Below are positions 8,633-17,086 of a stretch of 64,000 nt of DNA, piece by piece; position 1 is the first letter of the stretch, and every line of letters begins with the position of its first letter. Source of the DNA: CAYFSS01 sp964345975 (GTDB taxonomy: Bacteria > Bacillota > Clostridia > Saccharofermentanales > Fastidiosipilaceae); the NCBI GenBank assembly GCA_964345975.1, contig CAYFSS010000008.1, forward strand, positions 3,490-67,489, in the 5' to 3' direction. Position numbers and translations under genes: made by a program. The notes beneath the pieces are model-generated. The model saw only the letters and a program-made list of their open reading frames with translations, was not told where the DNA came from and did not search any database.

Positions 8633-9269
8633 TATGGGTCTCCCCTTCGCCTGTCAAGGCATGTTGTTGATTCTGCAAGTCTTCCAAGCTTTCATAGATG
8701 AGATAACCACGAGCCGGGAGGTCCGCTGAATCCTTCAAACCAAAGAGACGATAGAAGGCCGTGGTGCAAGCATAGAGAGCCGGTCGACCCGGAGCTTCCA
8801 AACGCTCTGTCACTTCCACTAAATCATAATCCAGAAGTCGTGATAAGGACGAATCAGAGTTCACTCCTCGCACGGCTTCAATTTCAGCTCTTGTACAAGG
8901 CTGATTATAAGCAACAACTGCAAGCGTCTCGTACGCAGCTCGACTGAGTGTGACTTGAGGGGTCTCTTGGAAGAATCGTTCTAAGACCGGCAAAGTCGAT
9001 TCCTTCGTTGTGATGCTATATCGGTCCTTCACTCGAGTGAGTTTTAGCCCACATAAGGGTTCACTTTCATAGCGACCACGTAAGTCATCGAGGGCTCTTT
9101 GAACGAGAATTTTATCTGCCTCGAGATAAAACACAAGCTCATCCAAATTCAAACCGTCCCCGGAGGCAAAGAGGAGTGCTTCCAATGATGCGCGTAATTT
9201 ACCTTCAGGCAGCACGTCGTGACTGCTCTGATGATCCGGATGATCCATCGGTAATTCGTTCTCCATCAT
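8625..9269 (-). CDS. scpB: Segregation and condensation protein B
   Basis: A 214-residue winged-helix protein that binds ScpA and the SMC ATPase in the condensin complex acting on newly replicated DNA. Recognised by the N-terminal LEALLFASGDGLNLDEL segment and the core LSRAAYETLAVVAYNQPCTR followed by EIEAVRGVNS, both characteristic of ScpB. The start overlaps the scpA stop as ATGA, with GGAGG just upstream inside scpA, so the two are translationally coupled. The first 20 residues are hydrophilic and not conserved in the family. Confidence 0.95.
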   Translation of the reverse strand: MMENELPMDHPDHQSSHDVLPEGKLRASLEALLFASGDGLNLDELVFYLEADKILVQRALDDLRGRYESEPLCGLKLTRVKDRYSITTKESTLPVLERFFQETPQVTLSRAAYETLAVVAYNQPCTRAEIEAVRGVNSDSSLSRLLDYDLVEVTERLEAPGRPALYACTTAFYRLFGLKDSADLPARGYLIYESLEDLQNQQHALTGEGETHNA

Positions 9270-10093
9270 TCATAATCCTCCGTCTCATCCCACTCAATCT
9301 GATCCTTCTTCCCTAGAAAACGCAAGAGAATAGGCGAGAAATTCTTCTTTTGTTCAGCCTTGAGTTCTTCTTGTTTCATAAGTTCCAACACCGAGAGAAA
9401 GGATGCAACTTGCGAGGCTGAACTTTCACCTTGGGGCACCAGCTCATGAAAGAACGCACGTCCTTTGCGCCGAAGCGAGTGCCAAACAGAACGAATACGC
9501 TCGCGTAAAGGAATAGACTCACGACGAGTGATGTATTCCAGTTTTTCGCTTAAGTCCTGATATCTCGCTCGGTTCCGATTCTCAAGCAGATCTGCATATC
9601 TCCCAAAAGCCTCGTACGACACATCCTCTTGAAGCAGTTCAGGTTCAGGCAAGTGGATATCGAAATCCTTTGCTCTTGCAGGACGTCGAAATGCCATCGC
9701 CTCATACGTCGATTGCCGATGTTCCAAGAATTCAGCCAAATTCTTACAGCGACGATACGCTAAGAGCCTTAGAGCCAGTTCCGTTCTTGCATCCGATTGC
9801 TCTGCGACACCATGAATATCCGGTAAGAGCATCCGGGATTTAATTTGAAGGAGTTCAGCTGCCATCACAAGAAAGGCGGACGCTTGATCCAAATCCAATT
9901 GGGACAAATCTGCAGTCCATCGTAGATACTGTTCCGTCAGCATTCCGATCGGTAGATCCATGATATCGATTCGATGCTGTTTGATGAGGTGGAGCAAGAG
10001 ATCTAGGGGACCATTGAAGTCGCCAAGACTTAAGGATGGTTCCTTCTCCCCTGACAGTTCTACCGTGTCGAAGGATAACTTCATATCAGGCAT
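9266..10093 (-). CDS. scpA: Segregation and condensation protein A
   Basis: The kleisin subunit of the SMC-ScpAB condensin, 275 residues. The diagnostic N-terminal segment is FNGPLDLLLHLIKQHRIDIM, followed by the helix rich in LLQIKSRMLLP. The C-terminal winged helix lies around residues 195-255 (ASFLSVLELMKQ). ATG 10093 has a weak ribosome binding site; ATG 10084 three codons in is possible. It lies 6 bp after the M50 protease gene, in the same operon. Confidence 0.95.
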   Translation of the reverse strand: MPDMKLSFDTVELSGEKEPSLSLGDFNGPLDLLLHLIKQHRIDIMDLPIGMLTEQYLRWTADLSQLDLDQASAFLVMAAELLQIKSRMLLPDIHGVAEQSDARTELALRLLAYRRCKNLAEFLEHRQSTYEAMAFRRPARAKDFDIHLPEPELLQEDVSYEAFGRYADLLENRNRARYQDLSEKLEYITRRESIPLRERIRSVWHSLRRKGRAFFHELVPQGESSASQVASFLSVLELMKQEELKAEQKKNFSPILLRFLGKKDQIEWDETEDYE

Positions 10094-10099
10094 AGAGCT

Positions 10100-10777
10100 C
10101 TACAAGACCTGCCGCAAGAGATTATTCAGTAACATACCGGGTAACTGCACCACATAACTCAAGGGTGTGCGCAGTACACTTAAAACGGACGTTAGTAGCT
10201 GGGGTGCCACGATGACCGAAAGAATGATAGCCATGAAAAAATAACGACTATTTCGAATGAGGAAGTAATAGATATTCTGTGGGAGCCATTGCCCGATTAG
10301 ATTAAAGCCGTCAAGTGGCGGTATCGGTAACAAGTTAAAGATCGCTAAGTTCAGGTTCAGCATATACGCCAGTTGGAGTAAAACTGAGGTTACCCGCATG
10401 ACATTCATTGCTCCATTGCTTGTCGGTATAGGCAAGTAAGTAAAGCCCACGATCAAGATATAGATGATCATTGCCAGGATAATGTTGGATAAAGGCCCGG
10501 AGAAACTGACGATTGCATTGGCCTGTTTCAGTGGGATGTCACGTCTAAAACGCGAGCTGTTAACAGGGACAGGTTTTGCCCAAGCAACCGGAGCAAACAG
10601 CATCATCAAGAACCCTAATGGCTCTACATGAGCCAAAGGGTTCAACGTCATTCGACCGGCCTCCGCTGCCGTTGGATCACCCAGCTTATAGGCAGAGCGT
10701 GCGTGAGCATACTCATGGACAGACAGTGAAGCCAGCAAAACAAATAAATTCAATAGGCGTAGGGTAAGATTATTCAC
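10100..10777 (-). CDS. Site-2 protease family (M50) zinc metalloprotease
   Basis: A multi-span membrane protease of 225 residues. The zinc motif HEYAH is in the first membrane region (residues 21-25), and the second metal ligand motif NLLPIPPLDG is near residue 150. The protein is short, with no PDZ domain, like the YwhC-type subgroup of M50 found beside scpA in Firmicutes. Five or six hydrophobic segments are visible. It follows ileS by 5 bp and is probably co-transcribed with it. Substrates are unknown; M50 proteases generally cleave within the membrane. Confidence 0.88.
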   Translation of the reverse strand: MNNLTLRLLNLFVLLASLSVHEYAHARSAYKLGDPTAAEAGRMTLNPLAHVEPLGFLMMLFAPVAWAKPVPVNSSRFRRDIPLKQANAIVSFSGPLSNIILAMIIYILIVGFTYLPIPTSNGAMNVMRVTSVLLQLAYMLNLNLAIFNLLPIPPLDGFNLIGQWLPQNIYYFLIRNSRYFFMAIILSVIVAPQLLTSVLSVLRTPLSYVVQLPGMLLNNLLRQVL

Positions 10778-10782
10778 AGGTC

Positions 10783-13700
10783 CTAGCCTCCTTCGGTATC
10801 ACGCTCAACCAGCAAGCATATTTCCAGATCATTGATCGGCCATTCTTGTGCTTCGCTCAAACGATCTTTCGCTAACGGCAGGACCTCATTCGCCAGCACT
10901 TCAGCTCCAAATTGGTCTGAGTAATCGTTCATAACCTCTGTTAATTCATCCCCGGCTTCGTAATAGACTTTAATTCTATCCGTCACTTCGAAGTCAGACT
11001 CACGTCGCATCGTCTGGATCTTGGAAACAATCTCGCGGAAGTATCCTTCACGGATCAGTTCCGGGGTAAGTTCCAGATCAAGGACCAGCGTTGCTGAACC
11101 TTCGGACATCACTTCGAAGCCTTCCATGGGTTGCTCTTCGATCTGCACATCCTCCGCCTCGAGACTGAGCTCCCGACCATTTGAGAGCGTGAGAGAAAAC
11201 TTGCCTGTTTCACGCAGCTCCTCAATGGCAGCTCGTCCGTCAAGGGTCTCCAAGCTCTTCTGAAGCAAAGGTGTGTCTTTCCCGAGAATCTTACCAACCC
11301 TTCTAAAGTTGGGTTTGAACTCATACGTTGTCCAAGAACTTGCTCCCCCACTCATGACCAGTTCTCTTACGTTTAACTCATCACGAATCAAAGCTTGTAA
11401 TTCATCGCTAAGATCTGTCGCACCGGCAGCTTGACTCAAATAAGCACGGGACAATGGTTGACGCACCTTGATCTGTGACTGATTGCGAGCGCTACGACCG
11501 AGGCGCACCCAGAGCAGGACTTGTTCCATATCTTGCGCAAGCGCTTCATCTTCGAAAGCGCCAAAGTCTTCGGCTTCGGGATACTTCGTCAAGTGTACTG
11601 ACGCATCCGCGGGATTGATGTGGGGATTGACAGCCATGTACAGATCTTCAGCAATGAAGGGTGTGAAGGGTGCCGTTAAGCGTGCGAGGTTGTCGAGTAC
11701 AGTATAGAGCGTCTGGAAGGCAGCAAGTTTATCGCCTACCATCCCGGGACCCCAGAAACGATCTCTACTGCGACGCACATACCAGTTAGAAAGTTCTTCT
11801 ACAAATGCTGCAAGACTTCGACCGGCAGGAGTCACCAGATAATTCGATAAGTTGTCATTAACGTCTCGGATCACACCGGCTAAGCGGGCTAAGATCCAAC
11901 GATCCAAGAGGCTGAGCTCCAGGGTTTCCAGTTTCTGTTCACGAGGATCAAAACCGTCGATTGAAGCATAGAGATTGTAGAACGATAGCGTGTTCCAAAG
12001 CGTCGCCATGTATTTGCGCTGGCCTTCAAGTACTGCTGCATCGGAGTAGCGGCTGGGAAGCCAAGGATTACTGTTCGTGTAGAAGTACCACCGTACGGCA
12101 TCCGCGCCGTACTTATCCAAGGCTTCATGGGGATCTACCACATTGCCAAGGCTCTTGCTCATCTTGCGGCCATCCTTATCTTGGACAAGACCTAAGACCA
12201 GACACGTCTCATAGGGGGATTTACCAAAGACCCCTGTCCCTATTGCCATCAACGAGTAGAACCAGCCGCGTGTTTGATCCTGCGCTTCACTGATGAATTG
12301 CGCCGGAAAATTCTTCTCGAAAAGCTCTTTGTTCTCAAAGGGATAATGGTATTGGGCAAATGGCATCGATCCTGAGTCATACCAGCAATCGATGACTTCG
12401 GGCACACGCTTCATAGCCTTGCCACACTCGGGACAAGACAAGGCAAATTGATCGATATAAGGTTTGTGCAACTCGATGTTCTCGAGATCCTGACCGGCGA
12501 GTTCACGTAATTCTTCGACGCTTCCGACACAGTGTTGATGTCCATCAGGACATTGCCAAATTGGAAGGGGCGTACCCCAGTAGCGTTCGCGCGATAGACC
12601 CCAATCGACGACATTGTCGAGGAAGTTGCCGAAACGACCGTCTCTGACGTTCTCCGGCAACCATTGCACCGTTTGATTGTTCGCCATGAGTTGCTGGCGG
12701 AGTTCTGTCATTTTGATGAACCAGCTATTGCGGGCATAGTAGATGAGTGGTGTATGGCAACGCCAACAATGAGGATAATTATGTTCATATCGCTCAGCCT
12801 TAAGGAGCTGACCGGATTCCCTGAGACGATTTATCAGTTCTTCATCGGCATCTTTGCAGAAGACGCCTCCCAAACCGGTGACATCTTCGAGCATCTCACC
12901 CTTGTCATCGACAAGTTGGATAAACGGCAAATCATATTTACGACCCAAGACCGAGTCATCCTCTCCGAACGACGGTGCAATATGAACGATACCTGTACCG
13001 TCTTCCAGTGTGACGAAATCCCCTGAAACAACAAAGTGTGCGTCTTTCTTCAAGCGCTCTAACTGCTTGGATGCGTACGGGAAGATTGGCTCGTAACGCA
13101 TGCCGACCAGTTCTTTGCCTGAGACCTGCTTGACGACTTTGACATCTTCACCGAACAAGGACTCTGCCAAAGGTGCGGCAATGTAGTATTTAGATCCTTC
13201 ATGGGTTTCAACCAAAACATACTCTGCATCTTCAGAAACTGCGAGAGCTGCGTTGGACGGCAACGTCCACGGTGTGGTGGTCCAGGCAGAGAAATACGTA
13301 TCATCTTGTTCTGCAACTTTAAACGCTACATAGACAGCCGTATCTACGATGTCACGATAGCCTTGGGCTAATTCATGGCTGGAAAGTGATGTGCCACATC
13401 GGGGACAATACGGAACGACTTTATGTCCGAAATAGATGAGGTCTTGATCCCAAAATTGACGGAGGGACCACCAAACCGATTCGATGTAGTCGTTCTTATA
13501 TGTGATGTAAGGATCGCGCATGTCCGCTGTGTAAGCGACACGCTCGCTCATTCTTTCCCACTCATCTTGGTAAGTCCATACACTCTGCTTACATTTCTCT
13601 ATAAAAGCCTCGACACCGTATTCTTCGATCTCGTCTTTCCCATCGATTCCCAGAGTCTTCTCAACTTCTAACTCGACCGGTAACCCATGGGTATCCCAAC

Positions 13701-13953
13701 CGGCTTTGAAGTGGATCTTCTTACCCTTCATGCGTTGATAGCGAGGGACGATATCTTTCACGGCACGTGTCAAAACATGCCCGATATGAGGCTTGCCGTT
13801 AGCCGTCGGCGGTCCATCGTATACGACGTAATCTTCACCGTCAGGATTTGCTTCCTCAAGACGCGTCTGTAAGTCCATTTCACGCCAACGCTCGATGGTT
13901 TGTTCCTCACGTTCGCAAAATTTCAAATTATTGGGCAAAGGCCTGTAGTCCAT
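10783..13953 (-). CDS. ileS: Isoleucyl-tRNA synthetase, long (IleS2-like) form
   Basis: Charges tRNA-Ile. With the start at ATG 13953 (GGAGG seven bases upstream) the protein has 1056 residues; a longer frame to 14007 lacks such a signal. The class I motifs are HIGH at residues 56-59 in PPTANGKPHIGHV and KMSKS at 597-601. The editing domain begins near WTTTPWTLPSN (about 225). Cysteine pairs at 183/186, 397/400 and 507/510 may bind zinc. Length and the HIGH context resemble the IleS2 branch, which is often naturally insensitive to mupirocin. Upstream lies a T-box leader (14010-14225), so expression should rise when tRNA-Ile is uncharged. It heads the run ileS-M50-scpA-scpB-cmk-plsC-ispH. Confidence 0.95.
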   Translation of the reverse strand: MDYRPLPNNLKFCEREEQTIERWREMDLQTRLEEANPDGEDYVVYDGPPTANGKPHIGHVLTRAVKDIVPRYQRMKGKKIHFKAGWDTHGLPVELEVEKTLGIDGKDEIEEYGVEAFIEKCKQSVWTYQDEWERMSERVAYTADMRDPYITYKNDYIESVWWSLRQFWDQDLIYFGHKVVPYCPRCGTSLSSHELAQGYRDIVDTAVYVAFKVAEQDDTYFSAWTTTPWTLPSNAALAVSEDAEYVLVETHEGSKYYIAAPLAESLFGEDVKVVKQVSGKELVGMRYEPIFPYASKQLERLKKDAHFVVSGDFVTLEDGTGIVHIAPSFGEDDSVLGRKYDLPFIQLVDDKGEMLEDVTGLGGVFCKDADEELINRLRESGQLLKAERYEHNYPHCWRCHTPLIYYARNSWFIKMTELRQQLMANNQTVQWLPENVRDGRFGNFLDNVVDWGLSRERYWGTPLPIWQCPDGHQHCVGSVEELRELAGQDLENIELHKPYIDQFALSCPECGKAMKRVPEVIDCWYDSGSMPFAQYHYPFENKELFEKNFPAQFISEAQDQTRGWFYSLMAIGTGVFGKSPYETCLVLGLVQDKDGRKMSKSLGNVVDPHEALDKYGADAVRWYFYTNSNPWLPSRYSDAAVLEGQRKYMATLWNTLSFYNLYASIDGFDPREQKLETLELSLLDRWILARLAGVIRDVNDNLSNYLVTPAGRSLAAFVEELSNWYVRRSRDRFWGPGMVGDKLAAFQTLYTVLDNLARLTAPFTPFIAEDLYMAVNPHINPADASVHLTKYPEAEDFGAFEDEALAQDMEQVLLWVRLGRSARNQSQIKVRQPLSRAYLSQAAGATDLSDELQALIRDELNVRELVMSGGASSWTTYEFKPNFRRVGKILGKDTPLLQKSLETLDGRAAIEELRETGKFSLTLSNGRELSLEAEDVQIEEQPMEGFEVMSEGSATLVLDLELTPELIREGYFREIVSKIQTMRRESDFEVTDRIKVYYEAGDELTEVMNDYSDQFGAEVLANEVLPLAKDRLSEAQEWPINDLEICLLVERDTEGG

Positions 13954-14009
13954 TGAAATACCTCCATCGTCAATCATCAACTTCACTCTACATAGATGCT
14001 TATTCAAAG

Positions 14010-14225
14010 CACAAAAAAACGTCCGCCACGGGACGCTCTAAAACGCGGTACCACCCGAGTTGTAGGCTCTATGCCTACCCCTTACATGTGGATATTCAAA
14101 TTCTCAGGTCCGTCCCGCTGATCCGATTCTTCTAAGTGCACGAGTCTCACATCAACACTCGCTTGCTGACCACTTGTACAAAAAATCCATTCGTGACATC
14201 CAAACAATAATGATCTCGAATCATA
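14010..14225 (-). promoter_or_regulatory. T-box riboswitch leader of ileS
   Basis: On the minus strand the conserved T-box sequence GGGTGGTACCGCG is present exactly at 14044-14056. It is followed by a terminator hairpin, CGTCC paired with GGACG, and seven Ts (about 14012-14035), 60 bp before the ileS start. The upstream part should form stem I. A GAATATCCAC segment at about 14088-14097 contains ATC, an isoleucine codon, and is my candidate specifier, though the stem I fold was not computed. Binding of uncharged tRNA-Ile should favour the antiterminator. The promoter was not identified. Confidence 0.9.
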
Positions 14226-14227
14226 GC

Positions 14228-14260
14228 ACAAAAAAGGAGGCATGTCATTTGCCCCCTTTG
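14228..14260 (-). terminator. Terminator downstream of the uracil-DNA glycosylase gene
   Basis: On the minus strand AAAGGGGGCA pairs with TGCCTCCTTT around a short loop and runs into TTTTTTG. It separates the glycosylase operon from the T-box leader of ileS, so ileS must have its own promoter close by. Confidence 0.8.
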
Positions 14261-14293
14261 CCACATTGGACCCCTCGCAGGATGTTCACAGGA

Positions 14294-14890
14294 TTAATCT
14301 CTGATGGACGGTAGCGGATCTAAGAACCCCAGTTCCTCCAACTTGCGACGCGTCATCTCAAGATCAGACCAAAGGTGGACGCGCTGCGATGGACTACGCA
14401 GGACATAAGCCGGATGGAAGGTAGGTAAAATATCGCAATCGCCTTCTCGTAACCACTGACCTCGTAATTGGGTGATGCGGCCATTCACATCCCCGGTAAA
14501 GTATTGATAGGCGGTAGCTCCCATGAGGAGGATTACTTTCGGCTTAACAAACAAAAATTGCTGTTGCAAGAGAGGACGGCATGCCAAGGCTTCTTGATGG
14601 GTAGGCTTGCGATTACCGGGTGGACGGCATTTCACAATGTTTGCAATGTGAAACACATCTTCCGGAAACCCCAGGCCCTGGAGGGCTGAATCCAGCAGTT
14701 TTCCCGATCGCCCGACAAAAGGCACGCCTTGCTCATCTTCTTCTCGACCGGGTCCTTCCCCGATAATCATGAGAGGAGCTTCAATCGAGCCTCGATATAC
14801 CACCGCATTGGTCCGCGATTCATGGAGTTCACACCGTTGACAATGGGCACACCGCTCAACGAAATTCTGCCATTCAGAGCGATCCATCAT
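14294..14890 (-). CDS. Type-4 (iron-sulfur) uracil-DNA glycosylase
   Basis: Removes uracil from DNA at the start of base excision repair. The 198-residue protein has the family-4 cysteine pattern for a [4Fe-4S] cluster: Cys14 and Cys17 (with Cys20 nearby), then one cysteine in IVKCRPPGNRKP and one in ALACRP. Motif A reads GEGPGREEDEQGVPFVGRSG and motif B reads FHPAYVLRSPSQR. Length is normal for the family. The start overlaps the stop of the Smr-type gene as ATGA, so the two are translated together, which fits a DNA-maintenance role for both. Confidence 0.93.
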   Translation of the reverse strand: MMDRSEWQNFVERCAHCQRCELHESRTNAVVYRGSIEAPLMIIGEGPGREEDEQGVPFVGRSGKLLDSALQGLGFPEDVFHIANIVKCRPPGNRKPTHQEALACRPLLQQQFLFVKPKVILLMGATAYQYFTGDVNGRITQLRGQWLREGDCDILPTFHPAYVLRSPSQRVHLWSDLEMTRRKLEELGFLDPLPSIRD

Positions 14891-15234
14891 TGCACCAGTA
14901 AAAGAGAGATCTCGTCATTTTGTTTGGCCCAATCAGGATCCTGTCTGAAACTAGGGCACAATTCAATGAGGTCTCGCCCCTCACGCTCAAACGGACCGAA
15001 TGATTCGCCCGGGCACCAAGCCTTGATCTTCTCTTTCTCAGCAAGACTATTAAGATAACTGCGAGCGGCAATGCGGAGAGATCCGTCATCTCCATGTTTC
15101 CCCATGCCGTGAATGATCTTGACCTTGCGGACTTTGATACGCCGTAAGCTCGTAACCTCAAGCTGTAATCGACGCAAGGCATCTTCTAAACTTGGTTCAC
15201 CCTTTATCAAGTCTATGATGGTCGTGGAACTCAC
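14887..15234 (-). CDS. Smr/MutS2-type domain protein
   Basis: A 115-residue protein made of little more than a Smr-like domain. The family hallmark loop appears as IIHGMGKHGDDGSLR (residues 40-54), with IDLIKGEPSLEDALRRL as the preceding helix region (DLHG in classical members is here DLIKG). Smr domains are nucleases or nucleic-acid binders found at the end of MutS2. The start is GTG 15234 with GGAGG six bases upstream. The coupled downstream gene is a uracil-DNA glycosylase. The activity itself is inferred from the family. Confidence 0.7.
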   Translation of the reverse strand: MSSTTIIDLIKGEPSLEDALRRLQLEVTSLRRIKVRKVKIIHGMGKHGDDGSLRIAARSYLNSLAEKEKIKAWCPGESFGPFEREGRDLIELCPSFRQDPDWAKQNDEISLLLVQ

Positions 15235-15327
15235 ACTCGACCTCCTTATTAATTCAGTAGTAACTGATCCCTGAGAAGTTTCCTTCTCAAAGGAAAGCTC
15301 TACTTCAAATTCATTTAATAACTGTTC

Positions 15328-15738
15328 TTACTCGCTGACTCGAAAATCTTGACGACAGATTCGTCTAATCACGTCACTTAGCAGATGGAAGCCGTCCGGA
15401 ATATCATCTCTTCCACCAAAGATGAACTTGCAAGAATCCAAGTTATTTGTCTCATCAATACAGGTAACAATCGACCAGGCACGGTACCAGGATCCAATCA
15501 TCTCATCGCCTACTCTTGCAATACGAGACTCCCATTCCAACAAGTCGATCTCACGACATGTAGCACGCAAGAGCTCAATCTGATCTGCTTGCATCGAGCG
15601 TGCAAAATTTCGGTTCCAGCGTGATGTTTCGGTCCAAGCAAAAAATGCTTTATCCAGATCAAAAGACACTCGGGTGCTGCCACGACGCCAGAGGAAAACT
15701 TCAACTTCAAGTTTATTTATTCTTTGGTATGCGTCCAC
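15328..15738 (-). CDS. Hypothetical protein, 136 residues
   Basis: I do not recognise this family with confidence. The protein is soluble and rich in aromatic residues, with several tryptophans (RWNRNF, LLEWES, GSWYRAWSIV), and has no signal peptide or membrane segment. The layout of a basic N-terminal strand, a central helix and a late GGRDDIPDGFHLLSDVI segment recalls small uncharacterised clostridial proteins, but that is an impression. The start is GTG 15738 with GAGG six bases upstream, which argues for a real gene. Codon use is like that of its neighbours. About 90 bp separate it from the Smr gene, so it may or may not share a transcript. Confidence 0.6.
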   Translation of the reverse strand: MDAYQRINKLEVEVFLWRRGSTRVSFDLDKAFFAWTETSRWNRNFARSMQADQIELLRATCREIDLLEWESRIARVGDEMIGSWYRAWSIVTCIDETNNLDSCKFIFGGRDDIPDGFHLLSDVIRRICRQDFRVSE

Positions 15739-15912
15739 TGATCACCTCGAACCAAACCCTGTTTAAAACTATAACACATCCTTAACTTAAGCTCGTTATT
15801 GAAGTCCTTCAAAACGACAGATTGCATAGAATTCCAACGTCATACGCCACTTTTTTTCGGGCGTTGAACGACAAGAATAGCGACGAAAGCATGCTAAATA
15901 ATGCGAAACCGT

Positions 15913-16281
15913 TTATAAGCTAACAACCTTTATAGCTTCTTGGATCAGGAGAGGCAAATCACGCATCGAACAGCAAGATGACCAACCGGGACAATATGTG
16001 GTCAGGGATTCATTTGCAACAAAGACTCTTAAGCCTTCGTCTGCCATTCGTTTGAAACATGCAAGCAAGCCTTCGCAGTCTTCCTTCTCCATGATTTGGA
16101 TTGCGTCCTTATAAAGAAAAAAAGCCACTCGCTCATAGGGTTTACAAAGGCCTTCCAGAAACGCCTGCAATAAGTCAGGCTCTTCAGCGTCTTTGATCAA
16201 GATCAACAAATCAAAGGAGCTACCTTCGAAAGTCTCCACCGCTTGCTTAAGGCTAGCTTCAATCACAACTGCATCAGTCAT
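15913..16281 (-). CDS. Small DsrE-like protein
   Basis: A 122-residue protein starting at ATG 16281, preceded by AGAGGA six bases upstream; it overlaps the DUF6062 gene by 8 bp. Alternating strands and helices (FDLLILIKD, VAFFLYKDAI, GLRVFVANESL) and a late cysteine-rich CPGWSSCC loop are compatible with a DsrE/DsrF-type alpha/beta fold, which in other proteins carries sulfur on a cysteine. The family match is weak. Co-occurrence with the cysteine-rich DUF6062 protein suggests a joint redox, sulfur or metal function, which is inference only. Confidence 0.5.
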   Translation of the reverse strand: MTDAVVIEASLKQAVETFEGSSFDLLILIKDAEEPDLLQAFLEGLCKPYERVAFFLYKDAIQIMEKEDCEGLLACFKRMADEGLRVFVANESLTTYCPGWSSCCSMRDLPLLIQEAIKVVSL

Positions 16282-17068
16282 GGTTGTCCTCTTTGGTTTC
16301 CTGAACTCGTCCATAACCGGTACCTTCTAATTCCGGATTCGAACCTAGGAATAAAATAGCCCGTGAGATGGCATCCTTGGAGTTCTTCCAAGGTTCATCC
16401 TTATAGCGGTAGTCGAATTTCTTTGTAAACCATTCAACATCAGCCGCAAGAGTGTCCCATGCTTCGAGCTGTCTGCTAATGAGATCATCAAGAAATTGAT
16501 TCGCTCGATTTCCCTTCAAGTACTTCTCCGCTTTGCCAATCAAGAGGGCTAAGTGTTTTAAGCAAAACAGCTTATTGGAGTGGAATCTTTCCTTGAAGTC
16601 TCGCTCTTCAAAATATTGATAGAAGATGACATCGAGATATCTCTCCATGGTTTCATCCATACGACGGCAGATGACACAATCGTCAGCTTGATCACGGATG
16701 CTCTTAGCAAGATCCTTCCGAGGAGACTCTTCTTTCTTTAGCATGCGAGACATAAAACTTCGTGGATCGGGGTTCTGATTGGAAAGCTCAGATCCTAGCG
16801 TATTCCTGAGCTGAACTAAATGAGTGTGGAGAGTGAGGCCAAAGCCTAGCCGATTGAGTTGAGAATTATAAAGTGCACGGAGATGGTCTGAACAAAAACC
16901 ATGCTTATTGGTCGTCATCCGAACATCGGACTCCATGAGGGCAGGTCCAAGATAATACTCTTCAAGATTAGCTTCCAATCCTGCATAGAGATCACAAAGT
17001 GGACAAGGATGATGACTCGCGAAAGCATCATTGACGGGGATGGTATAAATAGTTTCTTTGCTTTGCAA
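16274..17068 (-). CDS. DUF6062 family protein with two CxxC...CxxH modules
   Basis: 264 residues, cytosolic. The sequence contains the same metal-site pattern twice: CPLC (Cys22, Cys25) with CSDH (Cys59, His62), and CVIC (Cys131, Cys134) with CLKH (Cys169, His172). Each half looks like a zinc-binding treble-clef-like unit with helices between. This layout matches the uncharacterised DUF6062 family common in Clostridia. The start is TTG 17068, chosen because AAGGAG lies seven bases upstream and no ATG fits. It lies between the P-loop/Asp23 gene and the DsrE-like gene, overlapping the latter. No function is known. Confidence 0.75.
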   Translation of the reverse strand: MQSKETIYTIPVNDAFASHHPCPLCDLYAGLEANLEEYYLGPALMESDVRMTTNKHGFCSDHLRALYNSQLNRLGFGLTLHTHLVQLRNTLGSELSNQNPDPRSFMSRMLKKEESPRKDLAKSIRDQADDCVICRRMDETMERYLDVIFYQYFEERDFKERFHSNKLFCLKHLALLIGKAEKYLKGNRANQFLDDLISRQLEAWDTLAADVEWFTKKFDYRYKDEPWKNSKDAISRAILFLGSNPELEGTGYGRVQETKEDNHD

Positions 17069-17086
17069 TGAAATCTCCTTATCGAT

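Noticed and set aside
15328..15738. Considered as a toxin or antitoxin because of small size
   Set aside because: No partner gene of suitable size lies next to it and no toxin motif is visible.
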